DNA of 42,939 nt from CAZOZP01 sp964584325 (lineage in GTDB: Bacteria > Bacteroidota > Ignavibacteria > Ignavibacteriales > Melioribacteraceae): NCBI GenBank assembly GCA_964584325.1, contig CAZOZP010000030.1, positions 1 through 42,939 on the forward strand. Reading direction: 5' to 3'. Under the pieces are notes generated by a model that saw only the letters and a program-made list of their open reading frames with translations, was not told where the DNA came from and searched no databases. Positions within the stretch are counted from its first letter, which is position 1, and each line of letters begins with the position of its first letter. Positions 25,501-32,270 of the stretch are shown here, piece by piece. Made by a program: the position numbers and the translations under genes.

Positions 25501-26300
25501 GAGCTATTTCTCCAGATATAACGCTTAAAGTTAAGGACAATGTTTTAAAAGAATTTGGTGTTAGACTTATGTCTATTACAGATGAGATATTTGCAATACC
25601 GATGTGGATAACCGCGTATAATAAAAAGATTTTAGAGGGAGTTAGTGAAACAACAGCTATAAATTATGCGGATCTTTTGATTGAAAGAACATTAGGTAGC
25701 GGAGATAAATATTTTACAGCATCTAAATTAAAAACAAAAGACTGGCAAAGTTTATTTATTATGTACATGAGCTTTTTTAATACACAATTTAATAGAATGA
25801 TTAGAACGAGCGGTCAAGTTTTTAATAATAACGATTATTTAAAAGCTGCAGATTATGCTATAATGACAACAGCATTCGTAATTATGAGTGAAATTTTATT
25901 CGGGAATTTACCTGAAGATGATGAGCCATTATGGCAATGGGCAATAGATGCTATAGTTAGGTATCCTTTTGGAGGAGTCCCAATTGTTAGAGATGTAGTT
26001 AATTATGGAATTCCAAGATTAAGGGGTGAAAGAGGCTTTGATTTTAATGTAAGTCCGTTATTAAGTGTTGTTGACGATATTTTAAAAAATACAGTTGACG
26101 GAAGCACAGCATTTATGAAAGGTAAAAAACAAGGAAAAGATTTTGTAGAAGGATTAGTAAAATCAAGTTTTTATATAACAGGATTACCTATGGCTGCATC
26201 AAATACATTCTTTAATTCATTAGATATTTTGCAAGGAGATATGAATTTTCAAGTAAAAGATTTATGGAAAAGACGCCCAAAACGCGAAAGGAGATTTTAA
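19596..26300 (+). CDS. Giant polyvalent internal virion protein (ART-like and metallopeptidase-like parts)
   Basis: The 2234-residue protein is in the position of T7 gp16 and is probably ejected into the host. In order: a helical N-terminus; a Gly/Ala-rich hydrophobic stretch near residues 230-265 (GTIAGVAGGGFATPITAS), perhaps membrane-active; an ADP-ribosyltransferase-like domain of the ART-PolyVal kind, about 764-970 (FKTWFGDSKVVDENGKPLVV, YHGTS, GRGFYFTNDIETAKKY); and a zinc-peptidase-like site HESSH at 1004-1008 with a later FARSFEAYLMEGKAP. Long helical regions follow, and a hydrophobic C-terminal segment (ATLAYKIPILTQNIANVALY). I see no lysozyme or transglycosylase motif. The polyvalent design delivers several enzymes with the DNA. 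Activities are inferred from motifs only. Confidence 0.88.
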   Translation: MAINLNNPSKIKNLSDIINENRQNDLEQSYYNTKDIQPDTSINDISLSKKTKIPTYAFAGNAENQKQVKDIAYEEDAKKINFKDIVDNAPNLSNQIQDSIKMSAVKDDLETLTNFEKAVRAAKQIADPQFDIVRKPLVRNAEVIEKAVPQFQKGQDQIRLAEAVERGTQSYLETGSFDNLEEIENISNKIANYPEVSKFSEDKILALTGQLSQQLPNMMYGTIEGAKEALKYGLAAGTIAGVAGGGFATPITASTGFSAGAKVGFFKGNFDAVKRLEKNLALYDYAQLENINPKEAERMAEIVGNINGAIEVGSNIILAKAGASLLSGVYSHVPKFIVNTIEKLPYGKQVASLLATKTNMPLRKAIAMSVWEATKGVASEVGEEVSQEITTAIGQEILEKGNLKDVDFAKITNQAMQVIAPTLQATVIPALLGIGVGNIVNIKQLGNLHDKTNIANKNADVANDIFKEVAKGTGAENAYVNVDKLEKAIVDSGLDLNETLNKLGITELYQEHKNISDEAGENNTLAKIKMNTADFLTKAKALKDATGIDLREKLNDDITWSRDELSVNDQKEVVKRVEEELPKEIEQQAAMVEEENQRDTEREAIYNDIKNELEIITKPETMTDSQWQSNIEANSKLWASHILTQSQIRGLSPQEVYQGMKPQIISKSMPQAREFLSSKKEFIKEIRQQTQGKIYIPEDVRGDWAEVKKQNPFLFTTDKAKAGISTDELSSALGISEDEIINRLMTDTITPLYQAGKDITQTEEFKTWFGDSKVVDENGKPLVVYHGTSVDFNEFKYEFIGETTGTEEGRGFYFTNDIETAKKYSNDKNIINSYLNIKKPLSLDSKKITKSQLSKFIKAYDKAEREMFDGEGGGYLDNWGDINYEGYEKVLKKAVDAEFVVGNDVDMIHSIMTSSGMDTALIYDVLNKTLGYDGIIAKDRLGKNIDVYVAFFPNQIKSVENVGTFSPETANIYQQSIKGSAQFPQGMKPIITLFESADTSTFIHESSHVWLKDGFDFYKTGQGTEQFKQLWKDLGTFLDIKEEQTELTTEQQEKFARSFEAYLMEGKAPNQYLRKAFRQFKNWLIRIYRSIVGLSQQAGFEIKMTDEVRYIMDRMLATEDEINFEARRMNYQNTIDFNLLSDGVSEQLDNLRQIAYDKAYGIMLKRLMRQEQDKQIKAIKKERKPIVLENLKKEPIYANSAIIEEKMKGKAKTLANKFLDLLKTTEHTEKQNEFLLEYNMTLENIGQDPIEFSNIIVNNPSLDEAVNIELNNYIEENHSELLDIENFREEAMNALHNDKSVEALGLEKVILKDLIAKSENKAQLEQYKQKVKSYRKSQIDFETETARVRADRLINNIAVKDAGKFMPYFTEERNYSIKADRALQEKDYVKAYDFKSKQIMNFALAKSSYQANLEIKKNLKYLDKVVKKDRKLFKNEKHFFEVANLLERFGFSRRDYTNQDRELRGEATLQTWLAGYENEGLEIADWLLDERAYDYKEVSLNRFRDFVNAIKQIQKVANNENKLFKNDQFDTLTELVNSVVPQTYENIKDAKRQKIKIKGEKPVSKLQFTKQKYQKIIDTQKAMLTKPDIIFNMLDGFKDDGVWQKTFIDRVREASRNESNMLLEKMNSVNDLYDNLYTKKEQKNLNKYVYYPALDQKFTKNELLSMALNLGNAGNRQNLFSGLFDLRDKNIVWNEQVAMEFLQANLTKNDWLFVQGVWDVMETMKEPISVMYREVNGFTPQFIDPLPFKVNLQDGTQLEMKGGYYPLVEDKRQKLGEALENLEDEPLYTEPNQNLRAYTPNGFTKQRSGALYPIRLDLGVIANHFLQVIHDLNFRKPIIDFNKILYNKDIQRTITENLGNEYYTELQEWIKAIGYGDRTKLARGDIYAFVKSLKSNITSATLAYKIPILTQNIANVALYANAVDGFTHKDALQGMMLALKYNTDFFVNRDEYLTMRGNVYDKSALMRNRAISPDITLKVKDNVLKEFGVRLMSITDEIFAIPMWITAYNKKILEGVSETTAINYADLLIERTLGSGDKYFTASKLKTKDWQSLFIMYMSFFNTQFNRMIRTSGQVFNNNDYLKAADYAIMTTAFVIMSEILFGNLPEDDEPLWQWAIDAIVRYPFGGVPIVRDVVNYGIPRLRGERGFDFNVSPLLSVVDDILKNTVDGSTAFMKGKKQGKDFVEGLVKSSFYITGLPMAASNTFFNSLDILQGDMNFQVKDLWKRRPKRERRF

Positions 26301-26301
26301 A

Positions 26302-26445
26302 ATGCCATTAAAAAGCGGAAGTTCTTCAAAAACTATTTCTAAGAATATTTCAAAGTTAAGAAAAGAAGGATATAAACAAAAACAATCAATTGCGATTGCT
26401 TTAAATAAAGCAGGCAAAAGTAAAAAAAAGCGAGGTAAAAAATGA
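26302..26445 (+). CDS. Small basic phage protein, 47 aa
   Basis: ATG 26302 to TGA 26445, with GAAAGGAG upstream. The product is basic: MPLKSGSSSKTISKNISKLR, then QKQSIAIALNKAGKSKKK. I recognise this as a short conserved phage protein family ('MPLKkGsS..tis.NI..l...G.p..QAvAIAl.kAgk'), common among virion genes of podoviruses and jumbo phages; the role is unknown. It ends in an ATGA overlap with the tail fibre gene, which fixes both frames. Confidence 0.85.
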   Translation: MPLKSGSSSKTISKNISKLRKEGYKQKQSIAIALNKAGKSKKKRGKK

Positions 26446-27938
26446 CAGTATCTACGCAGACAAATAAAAATACTTTCAGCGGAGATGGTTCTACTAGAAC
26501 TTGGGGTTATACATTTGATTTTGATACTAATTTAAGTGATGACTATATTAAAATTTATGTATCATTAGATGATGAAACCTCTACAGAAATTACTTCTAAT
26601 TATGAACTTGATAAAGAATCTCAAGAAATTACATATCCAACTATTGCATCAGGTTTAGATCCACTCACCAGTGTTGATAAAATTACGATTATTAGAGAAT
26701 TGCCTTTAACACAAGGCACTTCATATACTACACAAGGTGCATTTCCAGCTACATCAATTGAAGAAAATGAAGATTTGGCAATTTTAAAAATTCAAGATTT
26801 AAAAGAACAAGTTGATAGAGCATATAAAAAAGATTTGAATACTGAGTATGGAGAATTAACAAATGTAAAATCTATAACTTTTGAAGATGGAAGCACTATG
26901 GAAAGTGCAGATGGTGGAAGTGTGGATGCTATAAGTAATAATACAGATGTTAATATTACTATGAATGCTAATGGAGAAGCTACAACTCCTAAAATAAATT
27001 TTAATAATGCGGCAATTACAAAATCTTATATAGATGAAGATGGAAAATTTAATGGAGATGTAACAGGTAATGCAGATACTGCTACAGCACTTGAAACAGC
27101 TAGAACTATTGCAGGTCAATCTTTTGACGGAACAGCTAATATTACAATTGCCTCAACTGATTTAACTGATACATCAAATATAGCTAGATTAGATGTAGAT
27201 AATAATTTTTCGGAAAAACAAACTACGGATATAATTGGTGATGTTTATGCAAGTAATGGCACTTCAAAGATATTAGATAATGGCACTAACGGAACAGATG
27301 CAGAAATTACTGCGGATGTTGTAGCTGATGATATTACTACACGAACTGCATCAGGTAATCTTTTAATTAAAAATTCTGCAGGGTCTACAATTACAACTTT
27401 TACAAATGCTTTAACAATGCAGGGGACTTTAGAAGGCACAATGAAACTTATTCAAGAAATAAATATTACTAGTAATACTACTGATATTGATATTACTGGA
27501 TTAAATGGAGATGTTGATGAATATTATGAATTTGTTGTAAAAGCAAAATTAAAAGTAACGTCCGGAACTGGGACTCTACGATTAAGAATTAATAATGATT
27601 CAGGAGCAACTAATTATAGAAGACAAAGAACCAGTTTCAATTCTTCAACATTAGAGGGTGGCGTATCGTCCCAATCATTTATTGATTTAGGATTTGCAAC
27701 TTTAAATAATGGAATTTCATTCGGTAAATTTAATTTAACTGCAAAAACAGGCGAGCAAAGATATTTTACTGGGAATTATAATGATTCTAACGGACCAACA
27801 ACAAATATTATATCAGGTTATTGGACAAACATTGCTGATAATATTACTTCTATGAAAATTATAGCTGGCGATAGTTCAGGAGATTTAGCATCAGGTATTT
27901 TAGCAGGAACAAAAATATTGATATATGCTAAAAGATAG
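26442..27938 (+). CDS. Tail fibre protein (T7 gp17-type N-terminus)
   Basis: The 498-residue protein binds the host surface. Residues 1-130 are a T7-type fibre attachment domain (NTFSGDGSTRTWGYTFDFD, then ITIIRELPLTQGTSY, and the helix AILKIQDLKEQVDRAYKK). The middle is a repetitive shaft (GDVTGNADTATALETARTI, a common fibre motif). The last 150 residues are a beta-rich tip (LIQEINITSNTTDIDITGLN, then FNLTAKTGEQRYFTGNY), similar to gp12-like/appendage tips. The receptor is unknown. No separate tail-spike gene is visible. Confidence 0.88.
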   Translation: MTVSTQTNKNTFSGDGSTRTWGYTFDFDTNLSDDYIKIYVSLDDETSTEITSNYELDKESQEITYPTIASGLDPLTSVDKITIIRELPLTQGTSYTTQGAFPATSIEENEDLAILKIQDLKEQVDRAYKKDLNTEYGELTNVKSITFEDGSTMESADGGSVDAISNNTDVNITMNANGEATTPKINFNNAAITKSYIDEDGKFNGDVTGNADTATALETARTIAGQSFDGTANITIASTDLTDTSNIARLDVDNNFSEKQTTDIIGDVYASNGTSKILDNGTNGTDAEITADVVADDITTRTASGNLLIKNSAGSTITTFTNALTMQGTLEGTMKLIQEINITSNTTDIDITGLNGDVDEYYEFVVKAKLKVTSGTGTLRLRINNDSGATNYRRQRTSFNSSTLEGGVSSQSFIDLGFATLNNGISFGKFNLTAKTGEQRYFTGNYNDSNGPTTNIISGYWTNIADNITSMKIIAGDSSGDLASGILAGTKILIYAKR

Positions 27939-27945
27939 GTGAATA

Positions 27946-28311
27946 ATGAAAAAAAATAATATAGAAAAATTAGATTGTGGATGTGAGTATGAAATCTTTG
28001 ATGGGTATAAAATAAGAATAAAAAATTGTGATAAACATATGCCTAAAATTGATATTGAAGAATTAAAACAACAAAAAATAAAAGAAATCGAAAATAAAGT
28101 AAGCGAAATTATTAAAAATAAATTTGGAAGTATTACAAGACAATTTAATATTATTAACGAATTAGGATATGATCCTCAAAGCAAAAAAGAATATATAATT
28201 TTTACTAATCAAGCAATTTCACAAGAAAAAAAATTTATTTCGCAAGTTTTAGATACTAAAAACTTAGAAGATTTAAAAAAATTTAATTTTGAATTTATTA
28301 TTAAAAAATAA
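27946..28311 (+). CDS. Hypothetical protein after tail fibre, 121 aa
   Basis: ATG 27946 lies 7 bases after the fibre stop. The N-terminus has CGCEYEI and a later KNCDKHMPK, a possible Cys/His metal site. The remainder is a Lys/Glu-rich helix (EELKQQKIKEIENKVSEII), then SITRQFNIINELGYDPQ. Genes directly after the fibre are often fibre chaperones, but no chaperone motif is visible here, so this is only a suggestion. Confidence 0.6.
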   Translation: MKKNNIEKLDCGCEYEIFDGYKIRIKNCDKHMPKIDIEELKQQKIKEIENKVSEIIKNKFGSITRQFNIINELGYDPQSKKEYIIFTNQAISQEKKFISQVLDTKNLEDLKKFNFEFIIKK

Positions 28312-28329
28312 AGGATAAATAATAATATC

Positions 28330-28632
28330 ATGAATTATGAGAAGAGAAATTATGATGAACATATAGCAAAATTAGAAAACATGGTTGGTAATTTAACAGT
28401 AAAAGTTAATGAGATTGATAAAAAATTATTTATTGGAAATGGGAAGCCAAGTGTAATGACATCACTTGAATTACAAAATATGGAGTTATGTTATTTAAAA
28501 AATGAGTTTATAAATCATTGCAATAACGATAAAGAAACAAAAGACGCAATCGTCAAACCTTTTTTAAGTAGTGGTATTGGCGCTATAATTGGCGCTATAA
28601 TTTCAATTATTTCTTTAAAAATTAAATCATAA
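28330..28632 (+). CDS. Putative holin-like membrane protein, 100 aa
   Basis: The N-terminal 45 residues are a coiled-coil-like helix (AKLENMVGNLTVKVNEIDKK). The C-terminus is a hydrophobic segment (GIGAIIGAIISIISLKIKS) whose DNA contains a direct repeat of ATTGGCGCTATA. One helix plus one C-terminal membrane segment resembles haemolysin XhlA-type or similar lysis accessory proteins. Location immediately before two peptidases supports a lysis role. Holin function is not proven by sequence. Confidence 0.6.
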   Translation: MNYEKRNYDEHIAKLENMVGNLTVKVNEIDKKLFIGNGKPSVMTSLELQNMELCYLKNEFINHCNNDKETKDAIVKPFLSSGIGAIIGAIISIISLKIKS

Positions 28633-28641
28633 GAGTATAAT

Positions 28642-29058
28642 ATGTATAAATGTAAATTTTTTAAGATTAATGAGCTTGTTCCTGTGGAACTTTTAAAATA
28701 TCAAGAGTCTGTTTTATGGGGTTTATTTGACGATAGATTATTAAAAGCAATCGATTTTTTAAGAGATATTTATGGTTCGATTATAATAAATGATGAAAGA
28801 TTAGGTTTGAACGAATGTGGTTTTAGATTGAAGCCTATAGGCACAGCTATTTTTAGCCAGCATTTATTTGGACGTGCTTTTGATTGTCATATAAAATTTA
28901 TTGAAGATAAAAATCTCCCAAAAACAGAAAAAATAAAAGAATATAATAATGTCCGAAATTATCTTCGAACGTTAGAATTTTTTAATGATTTTAGGTTTGA
29001 GGATAATGTTTCATGGCTGCATATAGATCGCGGTAATTTTATAAATAAAGATTTTTGA
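28642..29058 (+). CDS. Endolysin, peptidase M15-type
   Basis: The 138-residue protein is a zinc D,D- or L,D-peptidase that cuts peptidoglycan cross-links. The metal site is clear: SQHLFGRAFDCHI (His and Asp of the SxHxxGxAxD motif) and, near the end, WLHID (HxD). Length fits single-domain M15_A phage endolysins. There is no signal peptide, so a holin is needed for release. It lies between two putative holin-type genes. Confidence 0.88.
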   Translation: MYKCKFFKINELVPVELLKYQESVLWGLFDDRLLKAIDFLRDIYGSIIINDERLGLNECGFRLKPIGTAIFSQHLFGRAFDCHIKFIEDKNLPKTEKIKEYNNVRNYLRTLEFFNDFRFEDNVSWLHIDRGNFINKDF

Positions 29059-29062
29059 ATAT

Positions 29063-29521
29063 ATGAAAAAGAAAAAAATAAAGTTTAGATTTTATATTAG
29101 CGATAATTTTTTTACTAAAATGATTGGCTGGCGGATCTATTCTCAGTTTTATCATGTAGCAATTGAAGTAGATGATTTGTTGATTGAAAGCCGGATTAGT
29201 AATGGGCATCATGGCGTCATTTGCACTCCCGTATCTTCCGTATCTGATAGAGGTAAATACATAACAATCGAGGTTTGGATGACTAATTGGCAATCTTGGT
29301 TTTTATTTTTAAAAGAACAGATTGGTAAAAAATATGATAAAAAAGCAATCTTTAGTTTTTTACGTAATAAGGAAAAACAAAAAAATAGTAGATGGTTTTG
29401 TTCTGAATTAGCCAATACTTTTTTTGAATATGAATTAACAAATTATAAAACTGAGAGGCTTGTATCGCCTCAATCTTTTTATGATATGTTAAAAATATAT
29501 TCATTAATAATAAAAAAATAG
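29063..29521 (+). CDS. Permuted NlpC/P60-like cysteine peptidase (YiiX-type)
   Basis: The 152-residue product has the permuted order of the YiiX/LRAT-like papain fold: first the catalytic His strand (YHVAIEVDD), then GKKYDKKAIF, and later the catalytic Cys helix (WFCSELA). These enzymes act on peptidoglycan or lipids. In phages the type occurs near lysis genes and is probably a second cell-wall or envelope hydrolase. It starts four bases after the endolysin stop. The substrate is inferred. Confidence 0.75.
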   Translation: MKKKKIKFRFYISDNFFTKMIGWRIYSQFYHVAIEVDDLLIESRISNGHHGVICTPVSSVSDRGKYITIEVWMTNWQSWFLFLKEQIGKKYDKKAIFSFLRNKEKQKNSRWFCSELANTFFEYELTNYKTERLVSPQSFYDMLKIYSLIIKK

Positions 29522-29530
29522 GAGAAAGAA

Positions 29531-29923
29531 ATGTTAAAAATGATTTTAAATTTTTTGTTAACAAGTGAAGTAGTATGGACAATTATCTTGATAGGTGTAG
29601 GCTTTTTATTATCTTTTTTATTAAAAAGATTAAAACGTCTTGTAGAAAAGACCCCAAATAAAATTGACGATGCGCTTTTTAATTTTATAGTAAATGATAT
29701 TTTTTTAAAGGTTGAAAAAGATAAAATTCAGAAGTTTGTTGATAGTATTCCACGCCTTAAAAATAAAGATAAAATCGGAAAAGCGGTAGAAATTTTCAAA
29801 CAAGTTTATAAAGAACAAACAGGCGAAAATGCCGATGAAAATATAATCAACCAAGCAAAAGCAGTCTGGAGTGAACTAGCGTTGATTTATCCCAGCAATG
29901 CGCAGAATAAACAGGATAATTAA
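29531..29923 (+). CDS. Membrane-anchored protein, holin candidate, 130 aa
   Basis: ATG 29531 follows TAGGAGAAAG. One strong membrane segment near the N-terminus (VWTIILIGVGFLLSFLLKRL) is followed by a basic turn and a helical soluble domain (FVDSIPRLKNKDKIGKAVEI), ending with Gln/Asn. It may be a holin or anchor that works with the endolysin. It is the last gene of the late operon before two hairpins. Confidence 0.6.
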   Translation: MLKMILNFLLTSEVVWTIILIGVGFLLSFLLKRLKRLVEKTPNKIDDALFNFIVNDIFLKVEKDKIQKFVDSIPRLKNKDKIGKAVEIFKQVYKEQTGENADENIINQAKAVWSELALIYPSNAQNKQDN

Positions 29924-30049
29924 AATATATTCATTCTATAAAAAATCAGATATGAAACTTAAGTTTGGAACTTTTGAGCAACCTATAAGCAAAGAAAAAT
30001 ATACTGGTTTTCAATTGACTTTTAAGTTTTAATTTTATAAAGTTAATTT

Positions 30050-30070
30050 GATGCTTTTCCTACTAGCATC
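30050..30070 (+). terminator. Small hairpin before the main terminator
   Basis: GATGCT (30050-30055) pairs with AGCATC (30065-30070), followed by CTTCTTTTAT. The 6-bp stem is weak alone, but forms a tandem pair with the strong terminator 14 bases downstream. Confidence 0.5.
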
Positions 30071-30083
30071 CTTCTTTTATTTG

Positions 30084-30117
30084 TAGCAGGCAGCCCTCTC
30101 TGCCTGCTATTTTTTTT
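30084..30117 (+). terminator. Strong rho-independent terminator, end of late operon
   Basis: TAGCAGGCAG (30084-30093), loop CCCTCT, CTGCCTGCTA (30100-30109), then eight T. A perfect 10-bp GC-rich stem. It ends the lysis transcript. Confidence 0.93.
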
Positions 30118-30120
30118 GTG

Positions 30121-30170
30121 TTAACCCTTGACAAATCTTTTTTTTATGTTTTATTTATAGTGAGGGTTAA
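30121..30170 (+). promoter_or_regulatory. Promoter bracketed by an 8-bp inverted repeat (possible operator)
   Basis: TTGACA (30128-30133) is a consensus -35; a usable -10 would be TTATTT (30151-30156, spacing 17), which is weak. TATAGT at 30156-30161 is too far away. TTAACCCT (30121-30128) and AGGGTTAA (30163-30170) form a perfect inverted repeat flanking the promoter, the geometry of a looped or dimer-bound operator. It precedes the 30189 gene. Confidence 0.6.
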
Positions 30171-30188
30171 TATAAGGAGGACATAAAA

Positions 30189-30407
30189 ATGTTTAACTTT
30201 AACGAAATTTCAAAATTTAACAAGACAATTTTTGAAGAGGTGATTAGAGAACACCAATTGAAAAAACAAAAGAGTAAAAAAAAATCAAATCATTATCACA
30301 ATTATTTACACAGGCTCGAACAAATAAAAAGAATTAAATCTTTACGAGAAAATCCTTTAAATTTTTTATTCAGTAAGATTTCTAAAAAAAATGTTTTTTT
30401 AATGTGA
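30189..30407 (+). CDS. Small basic protein, 72 aa
   Basis: ATG 30189 follows TAAGGAGG. The product is rich in Lys, His and Asn (KKQKSKKKSNHYHNYLHRLE), with no Cys and no membrane segment. It is the first gene after the late terminator and is preceded by a promoter with an inverted repeat. It may be an early host-takeover or DNA-binding protein; that is inference. No family recognised. Confidence 0.6.
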   Translation: MFNFNEISKFNKTIFEEVIREHQLKKQKSKKKSNHYHNYLHRLEQIKRIKSLRENPLNFLFSKISKKNVFLM

Positions 30408-30426
30408 AAAATGTATTAAAAATGTC

Positions 30427-30455
30427 TTGACAATGTTATTTTAATGTGTTATTAT
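30427..30455 (+). promoter_or_regulatory. Consensus sigma70 promoter, copy 1
   Basis: TTGACA (30427-30432), 17 bases, TATTAT (30450-30455). The next 20 bases and the leader, with AAAAGGGAGGGAACAATG, are almost identical to the region at 40868. It drives the 30500 gene and the helicase-IbrA-IbrB operon. Confidence 0.88.
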
Positions 30456-30499
30456 TGTATCAAGAGCAACAAATAAGTTAGCTCAAAAGGGAGGGAACA

Positions 30500-30784
30500 A
30501 TGTGGGAAAATATAGAAACAAATAATTTAATTCAAGCAGAAAGTGAAAAAGCGTTTTTATTGAAAATTCCAAAAGAAGATTGGTTGTTTTGGCATCCTAA
30601 AAAATTAATTAGATTTAGTGGTAAAAATAATTACAGAATGAGTTTTGGAGTTTGCAATGATATGAAATTTAAAATATTTAAAAATGGAAAAGGAAGATTC
30701 AATAAATTTGAGAAAATTTCAGAAAAAGAAATAAATTTAGATGAATTAAAAGAATATTTTAAAAAAAGTATGGAAAATTTTTAA
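30500..30784 (+). CDS. Small protein, 94 aa, similar in outline to its neighbour
   Basis: The gene starts 45 bases after the promoter, with a strong AGGGAGG. The middle reads ESEKAFLLKIPKEDWLFWHP, followed by RFSGKNNYRMSFGVCNDMKF. This 'ekA.l...........W.P..l....' outline also appears in the next gene and in many small phage proteins of unknown function that precede helicases. No catalytic motif. It abuts the next gene with no gap. Confidence 0.65.
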   Translation: MWENIETNNLIQAESEKAFLLKIPKEDWLFWHPKKLIRFSGKNNYRMSFGVCNDMKFKIFKNGKGRFNKFEKISEKEINLDELKEYFKKSMENF

Positions 30785-31033
30785 ATGAAAGTAAAAATTA
30801 AATATCAAGATATTATTGCAAATACAGAAAAAGCAACATTATTTTTACTAAGAGGAAATGAAAAACAATGGATACCTAATTTTTTATGGAAATACGCAAA
30901 AAATGGAAAATATTTAATTGTAGATAAATCTTTTGCAGTAAAAAATAAATTATATTTTAAAAATTACATAAATATTCCGATCAAAATTGAGCCTATTTAT
31001 AATCAAGAGGTTATAGATGAACTTAAATATTAA
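30785..31033 (+). CDS. Small protein, 82 aa, possible paralogue of the preceding gene
   Basis: ATG 30785 directly follows the previous stop. It reads NTEKATLFLLRGNEKQWIPN, then LWKYAKNGKYLIVDKSFAVK, with the same 'K-A-x-L-F-L-L ... W-x-P' layout as the preceding protein, so the two may be diverged duplicates. Its last 17 bases overlap the helicase start. I recognise the general shape of short phage proteins of unknown function that accompany a SNF2-type helicase. Confidence 0.65.
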   Translation: MKVKIKYQDIIANTEKATLFLLRGNEKQWIPNFLWKYAKNGKYLIVDKSFAVKNKLYFKNYINIPIKIEPIYNQEVIDELKY

Positions 31034-32270
31034 ACAAAAATTAGCTTTTGAAAAATTGAAAAATTTAAAAGCTGGAGCATTGTTTATGAAAATGGGAACT
31101 GGTAAAACAAAGGTTGCACTAGATTTAGCTATAAGTAGACAATATGATTATGATTTTATTGTTTGGATTGCTCCGGCTTCTTTATTAAAAACACAAAATT
31201 ATAAAAATGAAATATTAAAATGGTCTAAAAATTTAAGAAATAAAATTAAGTATTTTTCTATTGAAGGAATTTCTGCATCAAATATTCATTATTTTAAATT
31301 AGTTAAATTAGTCGATAATTATAAAACATTTTGTATAGTAGACGAAAGTATTACTATTAAAAACACAGAGGCAGGCAGAACAAAAAGACTTTTAAATTTA
31401 TGGAATAAATTTAAATTTAGACTTATTTTAAATGGGACTCCAATAACAAAAGGATTGATTGATTTATATTCACAAATACAATTTATTCATCCAAATATTT
31501 TAAAAATGACAGAAGCACAATTTGCAAATAATTTTTTAATTTATTTTAAGGATGGGTATAAAAGCTGGAAAAGGTGGAGTAAGCCTGAAAATGAAAAAGC
31601 TTTAATTGAAATTTTAAGACCATATATTTTTGATAGCAATCTAGATTTAAATAAAATTATAAATAAATTTAATTATGAAATTTATTTAAATCATGATGAA
31701 TTAAATAATTATAATTCAGTAAAAAATAACTATTTAAATAATAATGATATTTTAGAAATTAAATTTTTAGAAATGGCACAATTATTTCAATCACAATATA
31801 CATTATGTGAAAATAAAATTGAAAAATTAAAAGAAATTTTAAATAAAATAAAATTAAGGAATGAAAAAGCAATTATTTATATTAAATTTTTAAAAGAATT
31901 ATATTTTTTGCGAAAAAATAATATTGAATTTTTAGAATATACAGGTTTAACTAAAAATAGAAATAATATTATTGATAAATTTAAAAAAGAAAATAATCTT
32001 TTAGTTAGCACTTATGGGGTTGGCAGTTTAGGATTAAATTTGCAATTTTGTAATAACATAATTTATTTTTCGCAAACATTTGATTATAAACATAAAGAAC
32101 AAAGTTTGCATAGAATTTATAGAAATGGACAATTGAAAGATTGTAATATTTATAATTTTTGGTGTAATACTGGATTAGAAGATATTATTAAATTAAGCTT
32201 AGATAAAAAGCAATCATGTTTTCAAAATTTAAAAAAATATATACAAAAAAGAGAATTTACAACATTATGA
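31017..32270 (+). CDS. SNF2/DEAD-like superfamily 2 helicase
   Basis: The 417-residue ATPase should move on or remodel DNA. Visible motifs are: Walker A (MKMGTGKTKVAL, residues 25-36), motif II (CIVDESITIKN), motif III-like (LILNGTPITKGL), then C-terminal RecA domain motifs VSTYGVGSLGLNLQF (V) and QSLHRIYRNGQ (VI). Motif II reads DES, not DEAH. It is a minimal SNF2 helicase common in phages. Start ATG 31017 overlaps the previous gene, and the stop overlaps the IbrA-like start (ATGA). Confidence 0.92.
   Translation: MNLNIKQKLAFEKLKNLKAGALFMKMGTGKTKVALDLAISRQYDYDFIVWIAPASLLKTQNYKNEILKWSKNLRNKIKYFSIEGISASNIHYFKLVKLVDNYKTFCIVDESITIKNTEAGRTKRLLNLWNKFKFRLILNGTPITKGLIDLYSQIQFIHPNILKMTEAQFANNFLIYFKDGYKSWKRWSKPENEKALIEILRPYIFDSNLDLNKIINKFNYEIYLNHDELNNYNSVKNNYLNNNDILEIKFLEMAQLFQSQYTLCENKIEKLKEILNKIKLRNEKAIIYIKFLKELYFLRKNNIEFLEYTGLTKNRNNIIDKFKKENNLLVSTYGVGSLGLNLQFCNNIIYFSQTFDYKHKEQSLHRIYRNGQLKDCNIYNFWCNTGLEDIIKLSLDKKQSCFQNLKKYIQKREFTTL

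Noticed and set aside
29952..30032. 26-residue frame ending GFQLTFKF, like the last strand of an outer-membrane protein
   Set aside because: No ribosome site, very short, and lies between the late operon and its terminator. It may be a remnant of a longer gene, but cannot be supported.
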